A stretch of 64,000 nt of DNA from Parapedobacter pyrenivorans_A (GTDB lineage: Bacteria; Bacteroidota; Bacteroidia; Sphingobacteriales; Sphingobacteriaceae), in the NCBI RefSeq assembly GCF_041925275.1, contig NZ_JBHEUZ010000002.1, positions 1-64,000 of the forward strand, in the 5' to 3' direction. Below the pieces are notes generated by a model that did no database searches, was not told the DNA's origin, and saw only the letters and a program-made list of their open reading frames with translations. Positions 34,215 to 43,003 of the stretch are shown here, piece by piece; positions within the stretch are counted from its first letter, which is position 1; every line of letters begins with the position of its first letter. The position numbers and the translations under genes are program-made.

Positions 34215-34245
34215 TAAACTTAGATAAGTTGTATGGTATATGCAA
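34215..34245 (-). promoter_or_regulatory. rnhB promoter
   Basis: Minus-strand TTG (34245-34243), a 20-nt spacer and TAAGTTTA (34222-34215), the last base deviating from consensus. It shares TTGCATAT and TATCTAAGTTT with the pdhA promoter and lies 28 nt before ATG 34186. Confidence 0.6.
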
Positions 34246-34317
34246 GTTACCGATGGACTAGATAGAAGTACACTTGCCTTTTTATTTCCGTGCAATTATA
34301 TTTAAAGCAACTTTCTC

Positions 34318-34325
34318 TAAGTTTG
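34318..34325 (+). promoter_or_regulatory. -7 box upstream of the beta-sandwich/receptor operon
   Basis: TAAGTTTG exact match, 64 nt before ATG 34390, in the divergent region with rnhB. No TTG at the expected spacing. Confidence 0.45.
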
Positions 34326-34389
34326 CGACTGAACCGCAAAAGAGTTTAAAAACACACTTGTAATAATTCTTATACAATTAAACTTAATC

Positions 34390-35202
34390 ATGAAGGAAAT
34401 GTCAAAACCACGCATTATGGCAACACAGATGGCTATAGTAATTTGCACGATTTGGATGCTAGTGGTCGCTAACCCTGCGTTTGCGCAGCGCAACAAGGGC
34501 AATGTCCAGCAATCGCTGGATTGGGCCACCGGCATTACCGTAAATGGGAAACTCGATGACTGGGGCGATTCTTTGCAATACGAACATGCCACCCAGCACT
34601 TCTATTATCACATTAAGAACGATGCGGAGCACGTATATGTAGCCATACGCGTTATCGATAAAGACCGACAGATGCAGATTTTTGCACAGGGGCTCGCTTT
34701 TATGGTCAATACAAAAGGAAAGAAGCGCGACGGCCCCACGGTTTATTTTCCGGTAGCCGATCGGTTGGCATTCCGTTCCATTATGTCTGCGGATAACGAC
34801 GACCGGCCCGATGATATGCGGAAAGGGGCATTGGCGGCTATACGTGCCATCCATGTGATGCGGTTTGACGATGTGCTGGACGGGCAGATTTCACTGGAAA
34901 ACACCTATGGCATCCATGCCCAAGCAACGTTGGATAGCGCCGGCGCACTATGCGTGGAAATGGTGGTGCCGTTAAATCGGCTGGGGATTTCGGTCGATGG
35001 CGGTGACGAATTTGCGTTCAATGTCAAAATCAACGGTATTATGGTTCCCGGTAGCGGCACCTCTGCCCGCACCATGCGTCGTGGCTATGGCTATCCGTAT
35101 GGCTATGGTTATGGTTATCCATATGGCTATGGTAGCCAAATGCCGTCAAAACCCCGGGAAGAAGCCGGTGTATGGGTAAAAGCACCGCTGGCTAAGGAGT
35201 AA
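34390..35202 (+). CDS. secreted CBM9/DOMON-like protein with Gly-Tyr-rich tail
   Basis: A 270-aa exported protein. The signal peptide ends near 'NPAFAQ'. The body starts with 'GITVNGKLDDWGDSLQYE', which resembles the opening strand of CBM9-like domains, followed by 'AEHVYVAIRVIDKDRQMQIF' and alternating strands to about residue 225. The C-terminus has a Gly-Tyr-Pro repeat ('RGYGYPYGYGYGYPYGYG') encoded by a GGCTAT-type simple repeat at about 35082-35136. Function is unknown, with surface or periplasmic binding inferred. It lies 26 nt upstream of a large receptor gene that also has Gly-rich tails. ATG 34399 is an alternative start. Confidence 0.7.
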   Translation: MKEMSKPRIMATQMAIVICTIWMLVVANPAFAQRNKGNVQQSLDWATGITVNGKLDDWGDSLQYEHATQHFYYHIKNDAEHVYVAIRVIDKDRQMQIFAQGLAFMVNTKGKKRDGPTVYFPVADRLAFRSIMSADNDDRPDDMRKGALAAIRAIHVMRFDDVLDGQISLENTYGIHAQATLDSAGALCVEMVVPLNRLGISVDGGDEFAFNVKINGIMVPGSGTSARTMRRGYGYPYGYGYGYPYGYGSQMPSKPREEAGVWVKAPLAKE

Positions 35203-35228
35203 CAAGCTTAATTATTCAACTATAACGG

Positions 35229-38105
35229 ATGAACATTTTCAATCAATCAGCCATTAGACAAACAAGGAAGACAGGTCTGCTGGTCGCTTTTTTTATGGCT
35301 TTGGGATTTGCCGGTTTGGCGCAAACCAGTAAGCGGGTAATCGGTACGCTCAGCGACCAAAACGGTGCTACCATAGCCGGGGCATCGGTCAAATTGGTGT
35401 CCGACTTGGATTCGGTCCAGACCAGCTCGGGTACAGGGGGCATCTTTTCATTCAACAACATAAAAGGCAACAGTTTTGTAGTGACCGTGACCAGTCTGGG
35501 GTTCGATACACTTCAGCAGCGGCACGTATTCGAAGCCGGAAAGAACGAACTAAAGGTGTCACTAACCCTACGTGAGGCGAGCCATATGCTCGCTGAGGTA
35601 TCCGTTACAGGGGCTGCTGCCATCACGGTAAAGGAAGATACGTTGGAATACGCCACGAAAGATCTTCGACTACGCGAGGGAGCACTGGTGGAGGATGCGC
35701 TCAAGAAGCTGGACGGCGTGGAGGTGGATAAAGATGGAAATGTAACGGCGCAGGGAGAATCCGTAACTCGGGCGCGGATCAATGGCAAGGACTTCTTCGG
35801 AGGAGACATCAAGGCGGCCATCCAGAACCTGCCGGCAGAGATCGTAGAGAAAATCCAGATCGTAGACGATTATGGCGATATGGCCAATATTACCGGAAAT
35901 CGGTCGGGCGATCCGGAGCGGGTGCTGAACCTGGAAATCGCTCCCAGCCGCAATACGGGCGATTTCGGAAACTTCCGCGTGGGAGGGGGTACCGAAGAGC
36001 GGTATCAGGTGACCGGTTCGTACGGTAAATTCAAGGAAGGCATGCAGCTTTCGATGCTCGGCAACTTGAATAATGTCAACGCCAGCTTGTTCGATTTTAA
36101 TACCCGCAGCGGCGGTGCCCGCCGTGGGCCAGGGGGAGGCAGCTTCGGGCGTGGTTTCGGCGGTGGTGGCTGGGGTGGCTCCAATGGCCTCACCAATACG
36201 CAGTCTATCGGCATAAATTACCGGCAGGATTTCAATGATAAGCTGACAATGTATGGGGAATACAGTTTTGGCCACACGGACAACTCGACCCTGAGTGACG
36301 AATTTCGCGAGATTTTTTTGCAGGAATCCACTACATACGTAACCAGCAATACGGATAACGGTAGCATGGGCAACGACCATCGGTTTAGCTGGAATGTGGA
36401 ATATAAGCCTGATGACAAGAACTACATCAAGTTCTCACCGAATTTCAGTCTCCGCCATAACCGTGCTGATAACCTGTCATTGAGCAGCAATACCCTTGGC
36501 CAGCAATTGATAAATGAGCTAACTAACCGACAACTCAATAAATCGGTGGCGCCGAACTACGGCGCGAGTGGTTTGTACAACCGACGGTTGAGTGACAACG
36601 GGCGGAACGTCTTCTTCAATTTCTCTCTGAATACCGCCACCACGGAGCAGGACCAAGAACGTATCCTCAATACGTTGGTGTATGAAACCTCGATCGAGGA
36701 CCTCGACAGCGTATACCAGCAACATTTGGTGGATTTGCAGAACAAGAACCTGAATGGCGGTGCGTCCATGTCTTATATAGAGCCTTTGGGGCAATACAGC
36801 ACATTGGAGTTAAGTTATGATTTCAATTTCGCTTCGTATGACAACGACCGCCAGGCGAACGCCTATGACATAGACGGTCTCCTCATCGACAACCCGGAAT
36901 ACAACAATAACCGGAATTACGACTACACCTTTTACACCCACCGCGGCTCACTCACCTACCGGTATCGCAACGATAAATGGAATTACTCATTGGGTGTGGC
37001 CGCGCAGCCCAATCTACTGCGGGGAGGTGCCGATATTGACGGACAGGTAATCGACATCAACCGGAACGGTTTCAATTGGATGCCAGTGGCCCGGTTAGAA
37101 TACGAAGTGTCGCGGACTAAGCGGTTCAGTGTCAATTATTCAGGCCGGGCCAATGAGCCCAGCTTTACGCAATTGCAGCCCTTTACAGATTATTCCAATG
37201 TGAATGCTCCCATAACGGGTAATCCTGACCTGGCTGCCGAATTTTCGCATGAGCTACGGCTCAATTACCGCAACTTCAACATCGGTGAGGGTTCATCTTT
37301 CTTTATCGGCGCTACCGGATCGTTGTCTGAAGATAAAATCGTAACCAACCGCACCACCTCCGTGGATGATTCGATCGGGTTGGTACAGGCAACGGAATAC
37401 CTGAATACGGATGGATTCTATAGTACACGGGGTTACTATAATTTTTCCAAGCCATTTGCCAACCGTACGTACACATTGACATTTGGCGGGATGGTATCCT
37501 ACAACAACAACATCTCCTTCACGACGACGGAAGAAGACCTCGCGGGGACTCCGATACTAAACACGATGCGGAATGTGGCCAAAAATTGGGTGCTTTCCCA
37601 GCGGCTGGGCTTCCGATTTAACCCCAAAGAAACCATCGATATCACGCCGGGTGTAAGTTATACCTACAACACCACGCAGAATACGGTTTCGTCAGGGAAC
37701 AACAGGAACGTGTCTACGTGGGCGGTAACGCTAAATGGGTCAGTAAACCTGACTCCTACATGGGTGGTTGGTGCTGATTTTGCAAAGACGAGTAATAGTG
37801 GATATAATAGCGCCGTGGATGCCAACCCGATGATCATCAATGCCTATATCGAAAAGCAGTTTTTGAAAGGCCGCAACGGTGCCATCCGCTTCCAGGCATA
37901 TGACTTGCTCAATGAGCAGACCAATGTGTCGAGGAGCGTTACCGAAGATATGATCATCGATAGTCGGACGAACCGGTTGGCGCGTTATTTTCTCCTTACG
38001 TTATCTTATCGTTTTTCCAATTTCGCTGGCGGGCGGATGGGGTTTGATGGGCCCGGCGGCCCAGGAGGGCCTGATATGCGTCGCGGCCCCGGAGGTGGCG
38101 GATGA
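35229..38105 (+). CDS. large outer-membrane beta-barrel (TonB-receptor-like, OMP_b-brl_3) protein
   Basis: A 958-aa outer-membrane protein. It has a signal peptide (to about 'AGLAQT'), a carboxypeptidase-D regulatory-like domain at about residues 32-115 ('IGTLSDQNGATIAGASVKLV'), a plug-like region ('LVEDALKKLDGVEVDKDGNV', 'RINGKDFFGGDIKAAIQNL'), and then a barrel of about 650 residues. A Gly-rich insertion at about 294-322 ('GPGGGSFGRGFGGGGWGGSN') and a C-terminal Gly/Pro tail ('GFDGPGGPGGPDMRRGPGG') are unusual. This group is a relative of TonB-dependent receptors, and its ligand is unknown. It is probably co-transcribed with the upstream secreted protein. Confidence 0.88.
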   Translation: MNIFNQSAIRQTRKTGLLVAFFMALGFAGLAQTSKRVIGTLSDQNGATIAGASVKLVSDLDSVQTSSGTGGIFSFNNIKGNSFVVTVTSLGFDTLQQRHVFEAGKNELKVSLTLREASHMLAEVSVTGAAAITVKEDTLEYATKDLRLREGALVEDALKKLDGVEVDKDGNVTAQGESVTRARINGKDFFGGDIKAAIQNLPAEIVEKIQIVDDYGDMANITGNRSGDPERVLNLEIAPSRNTGDFGNFRVGGGTEERYQVTGSYGKFKEGMQLSMLGNLNNVNASLFDFNTRSGGARRGPGGGSFGRGFGGGGWGGSNGLTNTQSIGINYRQDFNDKLTMYGEYSFGHTDNSTLSDEFREIFLQESTTYVTSNTDNGSMGNDHRFSWNVEYKPDDKNYIKFSPNFSLRHNRADNLSLSSNTLGQQLINELTNRQLNKSVAPNYGASGLYNRRLSDNGRNVFFNFSLNTATTEQDQERILNTLVYETSIEDLDSVYQQHLVDLQNKNLNGGASMSYIEPLGQYSTLELSYDFNFASYDNDRQANAYDIDGLLIDNPEYNNNRNYDYTFYTHRGSLTYRYRNDKWNYSLGVAAQPNLLRGGADIDGQVIDINRNGFNWMPVARLEYEVSRTKRFSVNYSGRANEPSFTQLQPFTDYSNVNAPITGNPDLAAEFSHELRLNYRNFNIGEGSSFFIGATGSLSEDKIVTNRTTSVDDSIGLVQATEYLNTDGFYSTRGYYNFSKPFANRTYTLTFGGMVSYNNNISFTTTEEDLAGTPILNTMRNVAKNWVLSQRLGFRFNPKETIDITPGVSYTYNTTQNTVSSGNNRNVSTWAVTLNGSVNLTPTWVVGADFAKTSNSGYNSAVDANPMIINAYIEKQFLKGRNGAIRFQAYDLLNEQTNVSRSVTEDMIIDSRTNRLARYFLLTLSYRFSNFAGGRMGFDGPGGPGGPDMRRGPGGGG

Positions 38106-38119
38106 TGCTAATTTTTCGC

Positions 38120-38127
38120 TATCTTGC
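38120..38127 (+). promoter_or_regulatory. -7-like box directly before the M16 peptidase gene
   Basis: TATCTTGC (two-base resemblance loss from TAnnTTTG) lies 6 nt before ATG 38134, the same geometry as the LytTR gene. No -33 TTG. Weak on its own. Confidence 0.3.
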
Positions 38128-38133
38128 GCCGCA

Positions 38134-39360
38134 ATGGAGTGCGAGCTTATTCTTTTAACCAATGGTATCCGGGTTGTATTGCACCAGGTGGCATCGCCTG
38201 TGTCGCACGCCTGTATGGTAGTCAATGCGGGGGCGCGAGACGAGGAAGAGGGGCAATACGGGTTGGCCCACTTTATCGAGCACCTGCTGTTTAAACGTAC
38301 CCACAAGCGGAATACCAACCAGATCCTCAATCGACTGGAGGTTGTGGGCGGCGATTTGAATGCCTATACGACCAAAGAGTACACTTGCATACATGCTTCC
38401 TTCTTGTCACCATACCTGGAGCGTACGTTGGATCTGTTTGAGGACTTATTTTTCCATTCGGTCTTCCCGGAAGATGAAATGGAAAAGGAAAAAGGGGTCA
38501 TCCTCGACGAAATGGCCTCTTATCTGGATAGCCCCGAAGACGCCATTATGGATGACTTTGAAGACTTGGTGTTTGAAGGGCATGGATTGGGGCACAACAT
38601 TTTGGGCACGGCTACCGATTTGCAGGCACTTTCCAAGGCAGATATCACTCACTTCATCCAGCAAACCTACAACACCCATGAAATTGTCATCGGCATCAGC
38701 GGTAATTATAAGGCAACGAAAGTCCGCCAACTGGCCGAAAAGATCATGGGCAAGCTTCCCGAAAACAACCATCGGAAGAGCCGTTCTGGACCGCCGGCCC
38801 TCGCCTCCCGGCAAGCTATCTATCGTAAGCCAATCAATCAGGTGCACCACGTAATGGGTACGAAAGCCTATGGCGTGCACGACGACAGAAAAATCGGCCT
38901 ACTTTTGCTGAACAACCTGTTGGGTGGTATGGGTATGAGTTCGCGGCTCAACTTAGTGGTACGTGAGAAACACGGAATAGCCTACACGATTGAGTCGAAT
39001 TACACACCTTATTCAGACACCGGCCTGTTTTATATTTACTTTGGCACCGATGAAGAAAAGGCGGGAAAGGCCCGGCGACTTGTGCTGAAAGAGCTTAGAA
39101 AGCTACGGGAACATTCGCTCGGCGTGATGCAGCTTTATCAGGCGAAGCAGAAATTCAAAGGGCAGATTGCACTGGCTGAAGAAAACCGCCTGAGCTTGAT
39201 TATTTCCATGACCAAGAATCTGCTGGATTACGGCCGCGTGCAAACATTGGAGGAATTGTTCGCCCAAATAGACGCGGTGGATAGCGTGCAACTGTTGGGC
39301 ATCGCTAATGATATATTGGATGAGAGCAGACTATCCATGTTGAGTTTTGTGCCTGAGTAG
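38134..39360 (+). CDS. M16 family zinc metallopeptidase
   Basis: A 408-aa processing-peptidase-like protein. The inverted zinc motif HxxEH is 'HFIEH' (His46, Glu49, His50), with the downstream Glu in 'FPEDEMEKEKGVILDEM'. The second, inactive domain begins at about residue 180 and contains 'GMSSRLNLVVREKHGIAYTI', the usual R/Y substrate-tail motif. There is no signal peptide, so it is predicted cytoplasmic. The frame extends to 38044, but that part overlaps the receptor gene and encodes nothing like the family. ATG 38134 places the first strand correctly. Confidence 0.92.
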   Translation: MECELILLTNGIRVVLHQVASPVSHACMVVNAGARDEEEGQYGLAHFIEHLLFKRTHKRNTNQILNRLEVVGGDLNAYTTKEYTCIHASFLSPYLERTLDLFEDLFFHSVFPEDEMEKEKGVILDEMASYLDSPEDAIMDDFEDLVFEGHGLGHNILGTATDLQALSKADITHFIQQTYNTHEIVIGISGNYKATKVRQLAEKIMGKLPENNHRKSRSGPPALASRQAIYRKPINQVHHVMGTKAYGVHDDRKIGLLLLNNLLGGMGMSSRLNLVVREKHGIAYTIESNYTPYSDTGLFYIYFGTDEEKAGKARRLVLKELRKLREHSLGVMQLYQAKQKFKGQIALAEENRLSLIISMTKNLLDYGRVQTLEELFAQIDAVDSVQLLGIANDILDESRLSMLSFVPE

Positions 39361-39518
39361 TGATGTATGTAAGGTGTGCCGGTTTTGCCTTTCACTGCAC
39401 GATTTTTTTTCACTGCCGGGGCAAGTCGGCACTTCAAAAAAAGCAAGTCAAGAATGCACGATAGGCAATGGCTGTAGACGAGAATCAATTTCGGTTAGGT
39501 TTATCTCGGTAAATGCTA

Positions 39519-39526
39519 TATCTTTG
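39519..39526 (+). promoter_or_regulatory. -7 box upstream of the Gfo/Idh/MocA gene
   Basis: TATCTTTG exact match, 71 nt before ATG 39598. A TTA at 39495-39497 stands where TTG would be expected. The rest of the 237-nt gap from 39361 shows no gene. Confidence 0.45.
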
Positions 39527-39597
39527 GCTCTATTAGCCATTTGGATCGAACCAACGGTTTTGGGGCTATAAATACATCGCAATTTTTAACGTTAATT

Positions 39598-41073
39598 ATG
39601 AGAAAAAACAGGTTATCAGGCAAGGGTTCCACCCGCAGGGATTTCATCAAGACGGGTGCTGCCGCCGCCGCAGGTTTCATGATTGTTCCGCGTCACGTAT
39701 TGGGCGGAGCGGGCTTTGTCGCCCCGAGCGACAAGTTGAATATAGCTGGCGTAGGAGTTGGTGGTAAAGGCCACTCGGATGTGAAAAATGCATGGAATAA
39801 AGGCAAGGAAAATATCGTTGCGCTGGTGGATGTTGACTTGAACCTGGGCAAGAAATGTTTCGATGACTTCCCCAACGCGAAGCGCTACCAGGATTACCGG
39901 AAGATGCTGGACGAGATGGGTAAGGATATCGATGCGGTGATCGTATCGACGCCGGACCACACCCATGCGATTGTCGCGCTGACGGCCATGGAGATGGGCA
40001 AGCACGTGTACGTGCAGAAGCCGCTGGCACACAGTTTGCACGAGACACGCGTGCTGACAGAGGCGGCGCGCCGTTACAAAGTGGTGAGCCAGATGGGCAA
40101 CCAGGGTGCCTCCAACCCGGCACAGCTGCAATTGGTGGATTGGTTTGACAAGGGGCTGATTGGCGATGTGCACGAAGTGCATGTGTGGACGAACCGACCG
40201 ATATGGCCGCAGGGCATCCCCTTCCCCACGCAGAAGGAACGGGTGCCGGACCACCTGGACTGGGACCTTTGGGTGGGTCCTGCTGAGTGGGTCGATTACA
40301 GCCCTGCGTGGCACCCCTTCAAATGGCACGGTTGGTGGAATACCGGCACGGGCGCCCTGGGCGACATGGGCTGCCATTTGATCGATTCGCCGTTCCGCAC
40401 GCTGCGGTTGGGCTACCCCACCGAAGTGGAGGCAAGTGTTGGCCAGGTGTTCCTGAAAGACTGGACGCCGGAATACATCCCGCAAGGGTGCCCGCCATCG
40501 TCGGCCATCCAGCTGAAATTCCCAGCGACCAGCCACAACAAATCGGAAGTAAAGATGACCTGGTACGACGGAGGCATCCGTCCGTTCCACCCGGACCTGA
40601 TCCCGGCAGACGATCCACTGGGCGATGGTGATAGCAGCAACGGCGTGATCATGATTGGTTCGAAAGGGGTGATGACATGCGGTACGTATGGCAACCGGCC
40701 GATGCTGTACCTGAAAGGGGGAGAAAAGCTTACCTTGACCGAAGGTGCCTTCAAGAACAGCTATTCGGACCTGCCTGAATTTGGCCACCAAGTGGCATGG
40801 ACTGATGCTTGCAAGGCAGGATTCAACAGCAAGGCACATAAATCGTTGACCTCCTCGTTCGACTATGCTGGGCCAATGACGGAAACGGTCATCATGGGCA
40901 ACCTGGCCATACGCAGCTACATGCATTTGGAGCCAAATGCCGATGGCAACGGATCGAGCTTCAGCGGCCGCAAGAAGCTGCTGTGGGATGGAAAGAACCA
41001 ACGGATTACCAACTACGAACCGGCCAACCAGTTCGTGAAGCGCAAATACCGCGAAGGGTGGAGGCAAGTGTAA
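39598..41073 (+). CDS. Tat-exported Gfo/Idh/MocA family oxidoreductase
   Basis: A 491-aa NAD(P)-dependent sugar-oxidoreductase family protein. The N-terminus from ATG 39598 carries a twin-arginine signal ('STRRDFIKTGAAAAAGFMIV'), so it is exported folded with its cofactor. Rossmann features are 'KLNIAGVGVGGKGHSDVKN' and 'EMGKHVYVQKPLAHS', where the EKP-type Lys is conserved as QKP. The C-terminal domain has 'WWNTGTGALGDMGCHLID'. Glycosidase-like activity is known for some Tat-exported members. The substrate is unknown. Codon use in the middle is rich in G/C third positions. The alpha/beta hydrolase gene follows after 28 nt. Confidence 0.9.
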   Translation: MRKNRLSGKGSTRRDFIKTGAAAAAGFMIVPRHVLGGAGFVAPSDKLNIAGVGVGGKGHSDVKNAWNKGKENIVALVDVDLNLGKKCFDDFPNAKRYQDYRKMLDEMGKDIDAVIVSTPDHTHAIVALTAMEMGKHVYVQKPLAHSLHETRVLTEAARRYKVVSQMGNQGASNPAQLQLVDWFDKGLIGDVHEVHVWTNRPIWPQGIPFPTQKERVPDHLDWDLWVGPAEWVDYSPAWHPFKWHGWWNTGTGALGDMGCHLIDSPFRTLRLGYPTEVEASVGQVFLKDWTPEYIPQGCPPSSAIQLKFPATSHNKSEVKMTWYDGGIRPFHPDLIPADDPLGDGDSSNGVIMIGSKGVMTCGTYGNRPMLYLKGGEKLTLTEGAFKNSYSDLPEFGHQVAWTDACKAGFNSKAHKSLTSSFDYAGPMTETVIMGNLAIRSYMHLEPNADGNGSSFSGRKKLLWDGKNQRITNYEPANQFVKRKYREGWRQV

Positions 41074-41101
41074 TCACTTGCCCCCATTTAGTTGAGAAGG
41101 C

Positions 41102-42028
41102 ATGAAAACGCCAGGAGCGATTTCCAAAACCATAGCCGTGGCATTCGGATGGTTCGCGGCCATCCATTTGGGGCTTGCTCAGCAACGATTGCCACTCTAT
41201 CCGGATGGTGTGCCTAATGCGAAAGCGGCTGAAAACCTCGAGCGCAATGAGCCAAATGCATTGGTGGATAGCCTAGCTTTCGACGTGTCGGAGCCTAAAA
41301 TGGAGCTGTTTTTGGCGCCTCAAGACCGGGCGACAGGCACTGCGGTGATCGTTTGCCCTGGTGGTGGCTACCATACCTTGCTAACCAAACGTGAGGGAAG
41401 CGACGTGGCCCGGGCATTCAACCAACTTGGCGTAACGGCTATCGTATTGCGTTATAGGTTGCCTAACGATCGTATTATGGTAGACCGGAGCATCGGTCCG
41501 CTGCAAGACCTGCAGCAGGCTATCAAAACGGTTCGCGAGCGTGCCGGCGAGTGGCGGATTGATCCGCAGCGTATCGGCGTAATGGGTTTTTCTGCCGGAG
41601 GGCACTTGGCTGCTACGGCGGGAACACACCATGCCGATGTGTACATCGCCAATCCGGAACACACCAGCCTGCGACCCGACTTTATGTTGCTCATCAATCC
41701 GGTAATTAGTTTTATGGATTCGGTAGGCCATGTCGGATCGCGCGGAAATCTGTTGGGAGACCGTCCAAACGATAAGCAGCTCTTTTATTTCTCTAACGAG
41801 CTGCATGTAGATGCATCGACCCCACCTACTTTTCTGGTGCATTCAGGGGACGACGAGGTAGTCCCGGTAGAAAATAGCTTCTATTTTTATCGCAGCCTCC
41901 GGCAACATCATGTCGTGGCAGCCATACATATTTATGCGAAGGGAGAGCATGGCTTTCTTACCGCACCATCAGTTGACGAATGGTTTGGCAGATGCATATA
42001 TTGGATGGAGCAGCTCGGACTGAAGTAA
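41102..42028 (+). CDS. secreted alpha/beta hydrolase (acetyl-xylan-esterase-like)
   Basis: A 308-aa exported hydrolase. The signal peptide ends near 'HLGLAQQ'. Oxyanion region 'VIVCPGGGYHTLL', nucleophile elbow 'GFSAGG', acid in 'HSGDDEVVPVENS' and His in 'YAKGEHGF' complete the triad. It resembles the BD-FAE/acetyl xylan esterase group that removes acetyl groups from plant or microbial polysaccharides. The substrate is inference. It is co-oriented with and 28 nt from the Tat-exported oxidoreductase, suggesting a small carbohydrate-processing unit. Confidence 0.85.
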   Translation: MKTPGAISKTIAVAFGWFAAIHLGLAQQRLPLYPDGVPNAKAAENLERNEPNALVDSLAFDVSEPKMELFLAPQDRATGTAVIVCPGGGYHTLLTKREGSDVARAFNQLGVTAIVLRYRLPNDRIMVDRSIGPLQDLQQAIKTVRERAGEWRIDPQRIGVMGFSAGGHLAATAGTHHADVYIANPEHTSLRPDFMLLINPVISFMDSVGHVGSRGNLLGDRPNDKQLFYFSNELHVDASTPPTFLVHSGDDEVVPVENSFYFYRSLRQHHVVAAIHIYAKGEHGFLTAPSVDEWFGRCIYWMEQLGLK

Positions 42029-42064
42029 CACGCCGTTGGCCATGGTTATTTTCGCATATTCCTC

Positions 42065-42072
42065 TATCTTTG
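42065..42072 (+). promoter_or_regulatory. -7 box upstream of fabD
   Basis: TATCTTTG exact match, 46 nt before ATG 42119. No TTG at the expected spacing. Confidence 0.5.
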
Positions 42073-42118
42073 CTGTTGCATCCGTGCACGGACGATGCAA
42101 ATAAACTAGAACGACGAC

Positions 42119-43003
42119 ATGAAGAAAGCGTATATTTTTCCCGGGCAGGGGGCCCAGTTCGTAGGGATGGGCAAAGACCTATACAATCATAGCGAAGAAA
42201 CAAGATTCCTGTTTGAGCAGGCCAATGAGATTCTCGGCTTCCGGATTACGGATGTGATGTTTGGCGGTACCGACGAAGAACTCAAACAAACGCGGGTTAC
42301 GCAACCGGCTATTTTTTTACATTCAGTGATTTTGGCGAAGGCACTGGGAGCTTCTTTTGAGGCCGATATGGTGGCGGGACATTCGTTGGGCGAATTTTCG
42401 GCTTTGGTATCTGCGGGAGCTCTTGGTTATGAAGATGGGCTGCGCTTGGTGGCCGCGCGGGCAAATGCCATGCAGAAAGCTACCGAAATCCAACCGTCGG
42501 CCATGGCAGCGATTTTAGGGCTCGACGATTTCACGGTGGAGGACATTTGCCAGCGGGTGAGCGAGGTGGTGGTTCCGGCCAATTACAATTGCCCGGGACA
42601 ACTGGTTATCTCAGGTACCGTAGCAGGTGTAGATAGCGCCTGCGAACTGCTGTTGGAAGCAGGGGCCAAGCGGGCACTAAAGCTGAATGTAGGCGGGGCG
42701 TTCCACTCGCCGTTGATGGAAGCTGCTAAAGTAGAGTTGCAAGCGGCCATAGAATCGGTAACGATAAGCGAGCCAGTATGCCCTATTTACCAAAACGTGG
42801 ATGCCAAAGCATATACCGATCCGGCGTCGATAAAGCATAATCTCATTGAGCAGCTTACCGGACCAGTACGATGGACACAAACGATACTACATATGATCGA
42901 AGATGGGGCCAGCTCGTTTACGGAGGTCGGACCGGGCAATGTATTGCAAGGGCTGGTCAAAAAGGTGGACCGCCAAGCAGAAACAGCCGCCGCTGTACTA
43001 TAG
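42119..43003 (+). CDS. fabD: malonyl-CoA:ACP transacylase
   Basis: A 294-aa enzyme that loads malonyl groups onto acyl carrier protein for fatty-acid synthesis. 'FPGQGAQFVGMG' forms the oxyanion loop, Ser89 in 'VAGHSLGEFSA' is the nucleophile, His196 in 'GGAFHSPLM' is the general base and 'TEVGPGNVLQGLVKK' is at the end. Full length. It has its own predicted promoter and no other fab genes are adjacent. The stop overlaps the convergent metK 3' end by 6 nt. Confidence 0.95.
   Translation: MKKAYIFPGQGAQFVGMGKDLYNHSEETRFLFEQANEILGFRITDVMFGGTDEELKQTRVTQPAIFLHSVILAKALGASFEADMVAGHSLGEFSALVSAGALGYEDGLRLVAARANAMQKATEIQPSAMAAILGLDDFTVEDICQRVSEVVVPANYNCPGQLVISGTVAGVDSACELLLEAGAKRALKLNVGGAFHSPLMEAAKVELQAAIESVTISEPVCPIYQNVDAKAYTDPASIKHNLIEQLTGPVRWTQTILHMIEDGASSFTEVGPGNVLQGLVKKVDRQAETAAAVL

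Noticed and set aside
38044..38133. Upstream start for the M16 peptidase overlapping the receptor gene
   Set aside because: The extension does not resemble the family and overlaps the Gly-rich end of the receptor. ATG 38134 is better.
39616..41067. 483-aa open frame antisense to the Gfo/Idh/MocA gene
   Set aside because: Shadow of a G/C-rich third-position gene. Composition (H, R, Q rich) is unlike a real protein.
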